Shown: positions 46,285 through 61,910 of the stretch, in pieces
Position numbering within the stretch: position 1 is the first letter of the stretch
How the letters are laid out: the number at the start of each line of letters is the position of its first letter
Origin: Pohlia nutans
Lineage: Eukaryota > Streptophyta > Bryopsida > Bryales > Mniaceae
Reading direction: 5' to 3'
DNA length: 64,000 nucleotides
Assembly (NCBI GenBank): GCA_022496805.1
Contig: CM040085.1
Location: 15,901,811-15,965,810, forward strand
Program-made: the position numbers and the translations under genes
The notes under the pieces: model-generated
Told to the model about the DNA's origin: nothing
Seen by the model: only the letters and a program-made list of their open reading frames with translations
The model's database searches: none

Positions 46285-46598
46285 CCCGGGGAGTGCACTC
46301 TTCAAGTACTGTAATTATACACGTGCGTGCACAATATGGGGAATTATTTAGAACAAGCATGTACAAAATGTATGTATTGGAGACATATTTCAATCGAGCG
46401 GAAAGTAGATATATATGGGACTTGGAGTTAAATTCCTCATTTTTAGCCCATGTGTACATAAGGAAATGTATTTTGAGGCTGTGAGATTTGTACATATATT
46501 GCTTAATTTTGGCCAAAAATAAAATGTATACATGGGTGTTTTAATAATAGGGGATGCACGCACGTGATTCCTGGCTTTATTGAATAGTGCATTCCCTG
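46285..46598. mobile_element. Foldback element (314 bp) with 10-bp target duplication
   Basis: Direct repeats ATAAATCAAT flank it at 46275-46284 and 46599-46608. The arms are inverted and imperfect over about 100 bp: CGGGGAGTGCACT and a CACGTGCGTGCA segment at the left recur in reverse at the right (CAGGGAATGCACT, CACGTGCGTGCA). A 9-11 bp duplication is more like Mutator than hAT. Its right target duplication ends 4 bp before the Tc1-like element. Confidence 0.75.
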
Positions 46599-46612
46599 AT
46601 AAATCAATGGTA

Positions 46613-48234
46613 CAGTGACTGACAAACCTGAGTACGAACACAACATACTGAAATTCAACAAACAATGTAGGAAAATTAGATGCACCAAAAATGAAACCAT
46701 AAATTGCACAGGATTACCATTGCAATGAGTCATATATCCATGGGCATTAAGGTCTATTACACACAAATATGCATGTACATAAGAAATTAAATTGAAGTTC
46801 AGTCTAAAATTCAATTTTTCTCACACTAGCCAAAATTTGTACACTACCCTTAGCAGCTATAACAGCTGCAATGCGCTTAGGCATGCTTCTATACAAGTTC
46901 TTACACTCATTGGGAGTAATTGAAGCCCAACAATCCTCAACACGCTCCCACAATTCCAACATTCCTTTGGGAGGTCTCTCATATTGGTTCAATGGACGTT
47001 TTAATGTTGCCCACAAGTGTTCGATCGGATTCAAAGTCTGGAGATTGCGCCAGCCTCTTCAAAAGAGTGAATTCTTGCGAATTCAACCAACGGCGCACAT
47101 CCTTGCATGTATGCTTTGGGTCATTATCTTGTTGAAAAATCAAATTGGCAAGACCTAAATTGTATGCATGTAGTGTATGAATCAATTCTCGCTCTAAAAT
47201 TTCTGTATACATGTACTGATCCATTCTTCCCTCAATCCTACACATCATACGAGGGCCACTTGGAGTCATGCAACCCCACATCATCACTCCCCCACCTCCA
47301 AACTTGACAGTTTGATACACCATTCCAACACTTCTACTCTGCCCATCAGAGTAACTAACACCAACTGCGACTATTAGAGCAAAATTGGTTGATTTTTGTT
47401 CCATCACAGAATACTACACAATCCCAATCATCATCAGGCCAATGGCAATGACATCTAGCAAATTCTAATCGTTCCTTAATTTAAAGAAGTGCGAGCTTTG
47501 GTTTCTTCTGCTTCACTTTACATTTCAAACCTGCTTTTCATAACACTCTCCTCACAGTACTATCACTCATACCAACATGAAGCTCTTCTCTCAAGTAATT
47601 TCCAAGTTTGTGTGCAGTTTCTAAGCCACCTACAGTGATTTCTCTCACACAAGCCCTGCGATCAGCTGCACTCTACACCTGTGGCTTGCTACCAAAACTG
47701 CAATTTACATCATTCAACTCAGTCAAATATTGCTTACAAAATTGTGCAATCCAACTTTGGGATACTTTGTAAGTCTCTAGCAACATTTCTAGTACTTTCA
47801 CCCCTCCTCAACTTCTCTAAAGTAGCTTCTTCTGTCTGCTTTTTATCAACAACAGAGAGACCTTAATGAAACCATTTTGCTCAATTTGCATACATAATGT
47901 GCACTGAATAGGGACACAATTATAAATGTGAAGGCCATGAACACGCCCATCCAAAAAATCAGACCTAGAAAACCTCTTGTGTATGTCAGATTTGTAGCAT
48001 TCATTGCGTAATCCAAGTGTGAGCATAACTAAGTTTTAGAGCTAATTTACTTTAATTTATCTATATCTTTCTCAAATTATTTTGCATTGCTAGACTTGTA
48101 ATTTGGTAGCCACATCATTTACTTGAATGTATACTTGAGTCGTCAACTGATTTGGCATTAAATGCAGTAAATTATAAAATATAAATGGCTAAAGGTAGAC
48201 TAAGCTATTTCGTACTCAGTTTTGGCAGTCACTG
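46613..48234 (-). mobile_element. Tc1-like (DD34E) DNA transposon, 1,622 bp, inactivated
   Basis: The terminal inverted repeats are 26 bp with two mismatches (46613-46638 and 48209-48234), starting CAGTGACTG and ending, inward, CTGAGTACGAA. A TA target duplication lies on both sides (46611-46612 and 48235-48236). The element carries one transposase reading frame on the minus strand, broken by several stops and frameshifts. Size, CAGTG terminus, TA duplication and transposase type all agree with Tc1/mariner, Tc1 branch. Intact-looking ends suggest a fairly recent insertion followed by coding decay; mobilisation in trans by an intact relative is possible in principle. Confidence 0.93.
46804..47862 (-). 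pseudogene. Tc1-like transposase pseudogene
   Basis: Reading down the minus strand from 47,862, the helix-turn-helix part appears first (GLSVVDKKQTEEATLEKL, then VSQSWIAQFCKQYL). A linker follows (SAADRRACVREITVGG), and then the DDE domain. The first Asp is in VVFCDGTKIN, where the usual SDE has become CDG; the second is in FQQDNDPKH; the Glu is in NPIEHLW. With the frame restored only for counting, 34 residues separate the last two, which defines DD34E. Lesions: a frameshift near 47,783, stops near 47,680, 47,540 and 47,480, another frameshift near 47,370, and one extra T near 47,029 between PD and LNPIEHLW. It is clearly non-functional. The KIN and DRR/KAG motifs resemble fungal-type Tc1 transposases from memory of the family; this is weak evidence of origin. 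Confidence 0.9.
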
Positions 48235-48236
48235 TA

Positions 48237-49946
48237 TAAACATTCAAAAAGACCTTACTACCCTAATCCTAGAAGCCTAGCTAATTGAATTACCGCCAAC
48301 ACATTCTTTATTTGCAATGGTCACTGGACATGTGATTGTTGATATGAAGAAATATCTATTATTTATTACGATATTTTTAGTTAGATCTTACTATATTTGG
48401 TTTGAAAACTTGAATTCAATCTTACAATTCTTAAAGCCATCTCTTTCAGCCCAAAATGGACACATGGATTTCCAATTGAAGGTTGGCTACATTGTATTTG
48501 ACATTTGGGGGTATCACAGTTTGAGCGTTGGGCGTGAGAATTCAATTTTACTTTCTAAATCACAATACCGCAAAGTCTGAAACCAACACTAACCACAAGA
48601 TTTGAGTCTCGTTTCCAAATCGCATCCTCTGGAAGGACAGAAATTGCAAAATCTGACACCCCTATAAATTACACTTTTGGCTGCATTATCTCGCAATTGG
48701 ATAGGATATCAATAATGGGTTGTTTGCCTGAGCTGTAAAATCCCTGTTCCATGTTGAACCTTTCCAAAATTCAATGAATCCTTGTGATACTACACTTTGA
48801 CCCCCTTTATATGACAACCTCTAATATGGCATGTTCCATATTGTGACAAGATTCTTGGGAACGGATGTCCCCAGTCAAAAACTCACCTTGTAGTGTGACT
48901 ATCACACTTTCTAATGTGATTAGAATACATAAAGGGATGTGATAAGTGGCTAGAGCGTATATGTTTTACTTTCACTTCTGGTGTGCATCGCTATTACTTT
49001 TTCAATTGTACGACTTAGTTGAAAAAAAAAATAGTCTACTTTTACAGCTTCAGGAAGCATCGAAATTGTAATCATTGGTCTTCGCAATTTGTCACTCTTA
49101 CTCTGTCCTAAACTCTTCCACATTGCCACAGTTTCTCTTGTAAGTCAGCGCATGACACCAGCTGGTCAAACAAAAATTAACTAAATCAAAAACATTGATG
49201 AAGACAAGGTACAGTACCAGACTGGGCATTGTCAGCATCGTTCCAACGTAGTACCAGAAAACCGAAGACCCACGGGTGATCATAAGAGCTCGATATACAC
49301 TCTGCTATGATGTCACCTTGATCTCACTAAGCATCTACAGAAGGCCATGATTCAGACCCAACTTGTTAAATAAAGTTGGCGAGTCCACTAGCCAAAATTT
49401 TGAGTAGTCTTACATGGAAATTGGCAAGGTCAGTCTCATCAAAATCCAATGCTTGACAAAATGGAATTCCGTAACAGCACCGTCTGGCTTTGCGGAATTT
49501 AATCTTCACCTGGAGAGAGAACAAGGAATAATGTTAGTGGAAACCATAAGAACGCACGTATCACAGTTAAAGAAAGCCTTGCTCAGAGAAACTAGACTTG
49601 AAACGACACAACAACCATGATAGTATAAAAAAATGAGCTGAATTGTTCATAAGCTATTTGTTTGATTTGTTCAAGAGCTACTATATCCAAGCAAATGGAT
49701 TCAAAAATCTCAAAGAACTAGCTGGAATTTAGGATGACATACTCAAATCTATTGAAAAACAAGAAGTTAAGGCGGCTGGCTTACAAGCATCGATAGTCAT
49801 AGTTTGTCGTATCCTCAAGCCGTCACTGTTCGGAAGCACGATCAGCAGTACCGCTAGCCATTAAGGACTAAGGGACTGTCCAGCATGAGGTGCAATTCTT
49901 GGCAATGAATAGCCCTGATCTTTGCCTCATGTGAGGCAATCCTCTG
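48237..49946. other. Intergenic DNA downstream of TGS1
   Basis: No gene is supported. Short open frames at 48,317-48,580 (+) and 49,098-49,283 (-) show no domain or conservation cue. The part nearest 49,946 must include the TGS1 3' UTR, but no clear polyadenylation hexamer could be assigned. Confidence 0.5.
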
Positions 49947-54109
<4,163 letters not shown>

Positions 54110-54192
54110 GGCAGGCACGGCATGATCACAGCGAAGACCCCTCACACACACAAACGGAGAGATTATTGATTTGGAAAACAGAGAGACAAGAG

Positions 54193-54218
54193 TAGGGTTT
54201 AAGCTTCCTCTAGGGTTT
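54193..54218 (-). promoter_or_regulatory. Double telo-box upstream of TGS1
   Basis: Two TAGGGTTT motifs on the + strand (54193-54200 and 54211-54218; AAACCCTA in the gene's orientation) lie about 85-110 bp upstream of the chosen ATG, separated by 10 bp. Telo-boxes are common near transcription starts of plant genes for translation and RNA metabolism, which fits TGS1. Whether they lie in the promoter or the 5' leader is not visible. Confidence 0.55.
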
Positions 54219-54249
54219 AAGGCCCTTCTCTCTACCGACACCATCAACT

Positions 54250-55435
54250 ACACTAATTATCCCGTTTAGTGAGGGAGGGTTTATAATGCCTGTGGGAAAT
54301 TAGTCGGAAGGCGATATCACGCTAATTATGATGTATCATACGTATGCCACTTACCATGCGCAGCCACTTACCGTGCACTTTTACAAAACCTAAAACCGTA
54401 CATCCAGCTACAGCGTTGTTTCTAGTATGGTGTATCGTATGCATGTCACTCCACACTATAGCCACTCCCCAAAATCACATTGTGTTTGTTTTAAAATCAT
54501 TGCGTAGTGAACAGAGTAGGAAATCGTGAAAGAATTGTTAAAACCCTTTCACTTCATGTACAGAAACAAGCCACATTTATTGCTCTTTTAGTGAAACCTG
54601 AGATGCACAGTTAGTTGCTCGGATGATGATGATAGAGGGACATATACAAGTCTAAACTGAATCTTAGAAAGATTGCAACTTTTGATTTGGAAATGCCATT
54701 TCATTTTTTCACATCAATCCCATCTACTCACTAATGACAATTTTAAGAAAAAATTAGTAATCATGATGTACCCATTTGTTGTAATATACTACTAAACCCA
54801 AATATGCACGGTAAGTGGCATGCATACGATATGATATGAGATTTCAGTTACTCAGTAAAAATTTCAGGCCTCAGTAAAAATTTTGAGATTTGGCAAAATA
54901 GTGCATGTCTTAGGAATTAGTATCACATGCACTAAATGGGATAATAGAGTACTTTACAAGCAAGTTAACTACAACAATAAAGCCAATAACTCCTTAGTAC
55001 CTGAACTAAAAATAGAAAGGGTACAATATTTCACCAATCTATTTTTATTATTCCCACATAATCAAAATCGAAAAGAAATGAAGGCAAAAAATAGAATTAT
55101 GTTTTTAGCGTTTGAACTAAAAATAGATAGCAAAGAACACTAATGCAACTTGTAAATTGTAATTCACCACTTTCTTTTTACTTTTTTGCTTTGTTGATAT
55201 GACACGTTGTCGGGTAGAGAGGGTTTTGCTCTGGGAAAACGCGGGGTTTCTAGCTGCAACTAGTTTGAATTCAAGGTATGGGGAAATATGATAGTGTAAT
55301 TTATTGTTTATACCATTAAAAACCCAAATCTATGTTTTATTTTGCAAAATAGCAAACCGTGTAAAGGCTTAAACCTTTAAAAACACTGTCAGCATTCAAA
55401 TGAATGCCACAGACACATACTTGCTCCAAATCAAG
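54250..55435. other. Intergenic DNA upstream of TGS1
   Basis: No gene is supported. A word related to ATCGTATGCATGCCACTTACC occurs three times: about 54,331-54,377 (partly doubled), about 54,430-54,460 (diverged), and inverted at 54,805-54,830. This may be the remnant ends of a small inverted-repeat element. Confidence 0.4.
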
Positions 55436-56060
55436 TGTGCTATAACTTTCTGGAAAGCTAACACAAAGCTACACAATCTGTAAAAATTTCAAGAGAAAAT
55501 GATTTACCATTCAATATTTATAGCGTGCTGAAGTTGAGACTCCAAATATTCACGGCAGCTGTACATCTCTCCACTTCGGGACGCATATCATCTTCATAAA
55601 AGCTCCAAATACATGATGCCATAATTTTTTAGAAAGCTAACATCACCATCTACGTTGCCTGTAAATCTTAGCTTAAAATATCATACTGTCCGTTTTCTAT
55701 ACTTCGTCAAAAATGGAACTTCTATATTGAGCGGCAGTTTCACACCCTCAAACTTCTACAAGCATAACTTTCACGTCCTAACTCCAAAACAAGAGTTTAA
55801 TAGCTTTTTAGAAAGCTATCAACATAACACATGTGCTCACAAAATTTCAAAACTAATCGATCATTATACAAATTTCTACAAGAGTTTAAAGCGACTGCCT
55901 TTGAATTTCGACGGCATTAAACCCTCTTTCACTTCTCAAGGCATAACTTTCTCATACTAACTCCAAATGACAAGCGCCACACACCATTGGAATCACAACA
56001 AGAAGAGGAACGTGCTCTCAAAATTTCATTGAAATCCGAGCTATACACAGTAAGTCACTT
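55436..56060 (+). repeat. Degenerate tandem modules with ATAACTTTCT and AGAAAGCTA words
   Basis: Four loosely conserved modules of roughly 120-180 bp contain ATAACTTTCT (or a variant), then AGAAAGCTAACA-like words and a TTTCAAAA or AAATTTC stretch. Examples start near 55,441, 55,619, 55,764 and 55,941. They look like a dispersed plant repeat of unknown class; no coding capacity. Confidence 0.4.
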
Positions 56061-57487
56061 GTCCTCAAACACACGGCACAAAACTAGAAAACTAAAACAT
56101 GAACACAAGAAGAATGAGGTTCGGGAGAAGAAGGCCCCCCTTATCAAGCCACAAGGGGGAACACATCAGCCCATACCTAGCCACATGGGCACCCTAAAAC
56201 TAATTGGGTGACCCAAAAGTCTCCCATACCTCTATCCATTCGCTTATTTTAATGATAAACTCACAAAAAACTAAAAGAAAGGTAAAACAATCTTCACCTT
56301 TCTTTTCAACAACTATCAAAACTCAAATTAAATATCAAAACTCATTCTAAGAAGATAAATGTAAAGTTTGACTCTTATTAGTCAAAACACAAGGCAATTA
56401 AAACCTTGTAGAGATTATGAATCAATTCATAATCTTTCTCAAATATTCCCTATTCATTTCTTCTTTAAATGAGATATCTTAAAACTCATCAAAATAACAA
56501 TACTATAAGTTTTTACACTATATGCGCATTTGCATCGCGACAACGTTAAGCTTTTATGGTTGAAATGCTTTCAAGAACGTTTCCCTTGGATTCAAAAGTG
56601 TTTTTCAACATCCGGGGCAAAACCATCATATTAATTACAATCAAACAAACAAGCAATTATGAAGGAAGAGTATAGATTATTAATTGATAAAATTGTTTTT
56701 TCATACATTATCCAAATCGTGTATTATTTTATGGGTTGGAATCATCATTCATTTACCACCAAAAAAAACACAAAATTGACCAACTTCAATAGTATATATG
56801 TTCATTTTAGGGTTCATTATAGTCAACAAAAATGCATCAACACTTAATCATATATGTAATGAAAAAAATTTAAATTACCGTAGCTTCCTAGCCGCTTTGC
56901 CAGCTTTCTGCCTAATAATTAATTAAAGTGCAAAAAACAGTTAGGCAGCACAAAAAATAATATATTAAAATTGGACGGTAACATATTAAAAAAATATTAA
57001 AACTATTGACCTTTTAATATTTTTATTTATTTTTGGCAAGCTAGGTCACTAATTTCCCATAAATTTAAGCACCCTTATAATTATTTATTTTCTAACCAAA
57101 TTGCTAAGAAGCTATGGTACATACTTTGCCACAAAGTTTCACATGCACCATTTCACCATGATTACTATTTGCACCATCTACACCTCTCTACTCATAACCA
57201 CTAAACACACAAGAATGACATTAACTCCACATCTCACTCTACAAGGAATGTGCCAATTACACCCTTGCTCCTTTCCCCTAATTAACGTTGGAGTAGCACA
57301 CAAAGACTCAAAGGAGCATGAAAAATTGAAACAAATAATTCAAATGAAGTTTCTTAGATTTGCGTGAAGTGAGACGATAGAAAGAAAAAAGATACGATAA
57401 ATGAAAACATTTTGGAAGGACTAGACATGTTCTATGGTGGAACAATCGTGGAGAGCATGCATGGGTGTACCCAATCTTTTTTATATA
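56061..57487. other. Intergenic DNA without recognisable genes
   Basis: AT-rich, with no exon series, RNA gene or clear transposon ends seen. Confidence 0.5.
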
Positions 57488-57670
57488 GTAGACTAGGTTG
57501 GTCTATGCTAAAGTCCGGCACAACTATTCAACTAGCAAAATTGTCCTCATGTGCATGTAGACGCATGTCCACACTATGTATTGATTAATTATACTAGACT
57601 AGGTTAGCCCATACCAGAGTTCAACACGACAGTTCCAAGAGCGGAAACATCCTTACGTGCATGCTTGCAC
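57488..57670 (+). repeat. Diverged direct duplication, about 80-bp unit
   Basis: TAGACTAGGTTGGTCTATGC at 57,488 and TAGACTAGGTTAGCCCATAC at 57,595 open two related segments. Both continue through a CAACA/ACACGAC word to a CATGTGCATG or TACGTGCATG word. Confidence 0.55.
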
Positions 57671-58089
57671 AATCTTTGATAGATAGGGAAAATTTTAAGG
57701 TTTTCAATCTTATGCTACTTGCTTACGTTTTTTTCAGCAACTTCTACCTCTTTCTCTTTCCGCTCAACTTTTAGCTCTTTACAAGTATTTATAGTTAGTC
57801 TTTGATAACCCTTGAGAAAATGCTTAGGATCCATATCTTCTAATGCAACTTCTTTTGTAAGAAAGAGTCGCTCTACACGATATTGAATCTTGGTCCTTGA
57901 GGGATTAAAGACTCTCTTGAAAGGCTAGGTTAAATCATAAAAAGGATACATTATAGAAAATCCTAAAATGTCGACTGCTTGCCGATTCACTTACAAACCC
58001 TACAACCATTGAAAAGCCACAAGTGAAACTTATAGACGTCATGGAACTTAAACACTTCAAAATACTTAAATACAAAATACAAAAATTTC

Positions 58090-58440
58090 TCCAAACTTCA
58101 AACTTACAATAACATGCTCCATAAGCCAATAAAACACTTAGACGCTCAAAAGACACAAAAAATTTAGCCATTCATGAGCCAAAAAACTTCTCTGCTCATG
58201 AGACACAATTCACTTAGTCGCTCATGAGCCACAAACCACTCACATTCAATAACATGTTCCATGAGTCACAAAATATTTCAATGCTCATGAAACACAAAAC
58301 ACTTATGCGCTCATGAGACACAAAATATTTAACACTCATAGAACACAATTCACTTAGCCACTCATAAGACAGGAAAAAACTTAGCCGATCAAGTACACAA
58401 TGCACATGAGCCACAAAACACTGAGACGATTATGAACCAA
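58090..58440. repeat. Degenerate minisatellite, core CTCATGAGACACAAAACACTTAG
   Basis: About ten irregular copies of a 25-35 bp word (CTCATGAGCCACAAA, then ACACTTAG) lie just downstream (in gene orientation) of the RING pseudogene. A shorter stretch of the same word at about 60,310-60,410 lies downstream of the intact RING copy, so the minisatellite was part of the duplicated unit. Confidence 0.7.
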
Positions 58441-58602
58441 AGTTCTTTGAAGGACTTGGTTGAGTTTCAAACCCTTCACGCTCCCACAAATAGACCCTTG
58501 CTAGTGAAGAAACTCAGCACCCTATGATCTTCAAAGAGGCGTAGAAGGTCAGGATTCATCGTAGCCCTCTGCAAGTACTCAACACGAGTAGCGCATTGTC
58601 CC

Positions 58603-59041
58603 CTACTGACGCGGACATCCTCCTCGAAATGGCGCCCAAGACAAGCGGACTTCCTCCTCGATATGCGCCCTACGACCGCGGAGATCCTCCTGCAATGCCG
58701 CTAGCATTGCTTCAAGCCGTTCACGGTTTACTTCAGGATGCTGCGGTTGGAATTGAGGGTACCGGAACTGAGTGAGTGTGCTACGACACAGTGGACATGT
58801 TCTAGCTGACCGCCAAGATGCTCCCTGAGTCTGGAACCAATTGCTCATGTACGGCTCACAGAATCGGTGGTTGCACGTGGTCACTTGTGGCTGGGCCAGA
58901 ACACCCAAGCAAATGCTGCAAATTATTGCTTCTGGAGTAGCAGGTCCCGCTGCTTGGCCATCTCCTTCACAAGATTTCCATATTCTTCTATTGCATAATT
59001 TGGTGAATCCATAAGAATGTTTTCAAAAAAGAAGCAATGAT
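58603..59041 (-). pseudogene. RING-finger gene copy 1, decayed
   Basis: It is homologous to the intact gene at 60,547-61,023 but carries several lesions. The start ATG has become ATC (59,039-59,041). An 18-bp-scale deletion and a 4-bp length change upstream of the RING put the N-terminus out of frame, with a TGA and no ATG in the RING frame. A zinc ligand is lost (FCEPC has become FCEPY). The C-terminus differs after SWAPF. The copy also lacks the TATA-like TATTTAAA found upstream of copy 2. Most of the RING remains readable (ICSICLG, CNHRFC, CPLCRSTLTQF), so decay is recent. An alternative start through splicing cannot be fully excluded. Confidence 0.8.
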
Positions 59042-60546
59042 GAGAAAACCAAACTTGCTGTCTAGCTAGTCTCTTGACAAACTAAAATTACGATCAACTT
59101 CTGGCACACAAAATTGAAACATACAGCAGAGAGAGTACGTATAATATAACCGTAATCCACCTAGACTCAAGAAATTAAACTTAATGAGCTAGCTGATCCG
59201 TCGTGCAACTAGAGACTTGATTGAATGATCGAACAGTACCCGAGTCTAAGGAAAGTAAGTCAACTACCTGTCGAAGCGCGTACGTATACAGCAGAGATTA
59301 TAATTAATCCGACCATAATCCACCCCTGCAATAAATAGAATCTACTGCACCTTCCTCCAGCTATAGAATTGAAAAGTGTCCACTGAACAACCAATAAAAG
59401 TGCCCAAGTATAGAGTAGTACATCATCAACTGACTTTTCTAGCAATTGCACACCTAGCTGAGAGAAACTTACAGTGGACTGATGAAGAGTATCCTGAAAG
59501 AAAAGGAAGCTAAATCTCCGGCTATAATTGCAAGCTACATGCCTGAGATCTAGAAAATGTTGACAACTACTGCGAACCCCTGACAGCTAGGCATGCAAAT
59601 GCTTTGGGAAAGGATGGAAGAGGGTTTGCCCTTGAATTGCCTCTGGGTGAAGCCTCGGAAGTGTGTAAGTTTTTAAAAAATATAAATAAAAACCAGGTCT
59701 GGTTTCTCTAGACCAGTGGTGCATGAAGCTTCGTCTGCTGTCTGAACGTGGCTACATACGGGAGTGAACTCTTGCGTTAAATCATATGGCCGGGCAAGTT
59801 TCTGATATGGGATCCAAAAAGGACTGTCACAGTAAAATCATGTCATTTTATAACTCATTAATGTGCCCTGAAAAATTATATATTTTCTAGTGTTAGTGTA
59901 TTACTATATATATTTCCTTAGTTTTGAGAACTTTTAAAAATCACACAATTTAAAAGGACTATGAGATCATAACATCTTCGTCCTAAAACCATATGATATA
60001 CTTAAATACAACTTAATAAAGTATTGGACTGTTTGTTTTAATATAAAACCTTAACTACGTAGTCCTTTCACTACAATAATGTGACCAGGTGCTAAATATG
60101 TTAAATTAGGGAAATATTCAATTTTAGAATTTGACCTATATAAAACATGATTGTTGTGAACCAACATGTCGTTCATAACACCATGTATTTTTTGTAATTT
60201 TCCAATATTTTTTTCATTCCCAAAAAGACATTTTCCTACAGTCCGGAAAATTCGGGAAGGGTAACCTATATCATACCATTGCCCGACACTCATGATCCAA
60301 AAAACAATCCTGAGGCACTCATAAGACACAATTCAATTAGTTGTTCATGAGACTCAATTCACTTAGTCGCTCATGAACCACAAAATACCCAAACGCTCAT
60401 CAGCCAAACTTCTTGGAAGGACTTCCCTCTTTCTAAGACTCCTGAGCATCCTCGGCTACGTTCCTAAACCCTTAACCCTCCCACAGATGGACCCTTGCGG
60501 GGGGAGGAAACCCTACACCCTCCGATCTCCAAAGAGGCGTAGAAGG

Positions 60547-61023
60547 TCAGGATTCATCCCCCCCATCTGTCGAGTCCGTAGCCCATCCCCCCCATCTGTC
60601 GTGCACATCCTCCTCAAACTGCTCCCAAGAGACGCGGAGTTCCTCCTCGTACTGCGCACTAATATCGCGGATATCCTCCTGGAATGCCGCTTGCAATGCT
60701 TCATGCCGGCTTACTTCACGTCGCTCCGGTTGGAACTGCGTGAGTGTGGTACGACACAGCGGACATGTTCCAGCGGACCGCTCAGATGCTTGCTGAGTCC
60801 GGACCCAACTGCTCAAGCACGGCTCACAGAATCGGTGGTTGCACACGGTCACTTGTGGCTGGGCCGGAACACCCAAGCAAATGCTGCAAATTATCACTTC
60901 TGCAGTAGCACGTCCGGCTGCTTGGCCATCTCCTTCACAATCCATGCGGTTTGACTCTTCTATTGCATAATATGGTGAATCCCTAGCTGGGTTTGAAAAG
61001 AATGTTTCCAATAAAGCAATCAT
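60547..61023 (-). CDS. Small RING-finger (C3HC4) protein, probable E3 ubiquitin ligase
   Basis: A single coding exon of 158 residues. The RING has all eight ligands: C46-x2-C49, C61-x-H63, C66-x2-C69 and C87-x2-C90 (ICSICL, CNHRFCEPC, CPLC). RING domains of this type bind E2 enzymes and promote ubiquitin transfer; the substrate is unknown. The C-terminal part (about 100-145) is Glu-rich and likely helical (EEELRVSWEQFEEDV). No membrane segment is seen. A 5' UTR intron is likely: donor CTCAG/GTGTGC at about 61,545 and acceptor near 61,050, with a conserved leader upstream and a TATA-like TATTTAAA at 61,723-61,730. The N-terminal 27 residues are weakly supported; M27 (MDCEGDGQ) is an alternative start. 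It is the intact member of a tandem pair. Confidence 0.8.
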   Translation of the reverse strand: MIALLETFFSNPARDSPYYAIEESNRMDCEGDGQAAGRATAEVIICSICLGVPAQPQVTVCNHRFCEPCLSSWVRTQQASERSAGTCPLCRTTLTQFQPERREVSRHEALQAAFQEDIRDISAQYEEELRVSWEQFEEDVHDRWGGWATDSTDGGDES

Positions 61024-61722
61024 GAGAAAAATTGGTATTACAATTCACTGCTGTTTTAAAAAGCAAGTTTTGCAAGTGATTACTAAGAATCTACCATCTT
61101 TCTTGTACCGGTAATATGGTCAGGGTTCCTTTCATGTCTAGCAATGTACTTCATTCCCTAGTCTCTTGACTAACGAATATCACAATCGATTTCTGGCACA
61201 CAAAAATGAAACACACAACAGAGAGAGTACGTATAATATGACCGTAATCCACTTAGACTCAAGCAATTAAACTTAACGAGCCGGTCCGTCGTGCAGCTAG
61301 AAAATTGATGGAATGATCGAACAGTACCTGAGCCTGAGGGAAGTAAGTCAACTAGCTGTAGAAGCGTGTATAAAGCAGAGATTATAATCAATCTGACGGT
61401 CATAATCCACCCCTGCCAAAAATAGAATCCTCTGCACCTTCCTCCAGCCATGGAATTGAAAAACATGCACAGATCAGCGAACAAAAGTGCCCCAAGTATA
61501 GAGTTGGACATCATCTTCTGACTTTTCTAGCAATTAATTGCACACCTGAGAAACTTGCAGTGGACTGATGAAGAGTATCCTGAAAGAAAAGCAAAAGCTA
61601 CAATTGCAAGCTAGCTGCATGCCTGAGATCTAGAAAAGGTTGACAACAACTACTGCGAACCCCTGACAGCTAGGAATTCAAATAACTAAATGCTTCGGAA
61701 AAAGATGAAAGAGGGATTGCCC

Positions 61723-61730
61723 TTTAAATA
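61723..61730 (-). promoter_or_regulatory. TATA-like element of the intact RING gene
   Basis: TATTTAAA in gene orientation, about 30-40 bp upstream of the leader segment shared by both RING copies. The corresponding position of copy 1 lacks these bases, which fits its silencing. Confidence 0.45.
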
Positions 61731-61910
61731 ATACATTGCCCCTGGGTGAATTGAAGCCTCGGAAGGGTGTTACATTGTAGCAAGTTTAAAAAATAAAAAT
61801 AAATCCAGGTCTGGTTTGTCTCGACCGGTGGTGCAGGAAGCTTTGTCCGCTATCTGGACGTGCATGGCTGCGGGAGTTTAACTCAGATTGCGTTAAATCA
61901 TGTGGCGGAG

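Larger units (their letters stand above)
58480..61910 (-). repeat. Tandem segmental duplication of a RING-finger locus
   Basis: Block 1 (about 58,440-59,790) and block 2 (about 60,405-61,900) match through the coding region, the 5' leader (TCAGGATACTCTTCATCAGTCC in gene orientation) and the upstream flank (GCGTTAAATCATATGGC or GCGTTAAATCATGTGGC). Corresponding points are about 1.98-2.1 kb apart. Between the blocks lies about 0.6 kb of AT-rich sequence without a counterpart. Confidence 0.8.

Noticed and set aside
54110..54247. Upstream in-frame ATG extending TGS1 by 46 residues
   Set aside because: The extension overlaps the telo-boxes and has a poor start context, while the ATG at 54109 has GCCATGG. 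Kept only as an alternative.
60051..60329. 92-codon minus-strand frame between the RING copies
   Set aside because: It begins inside the CTCATGAG minisatellite, has AT-driven composition, and no domain or splice partner.
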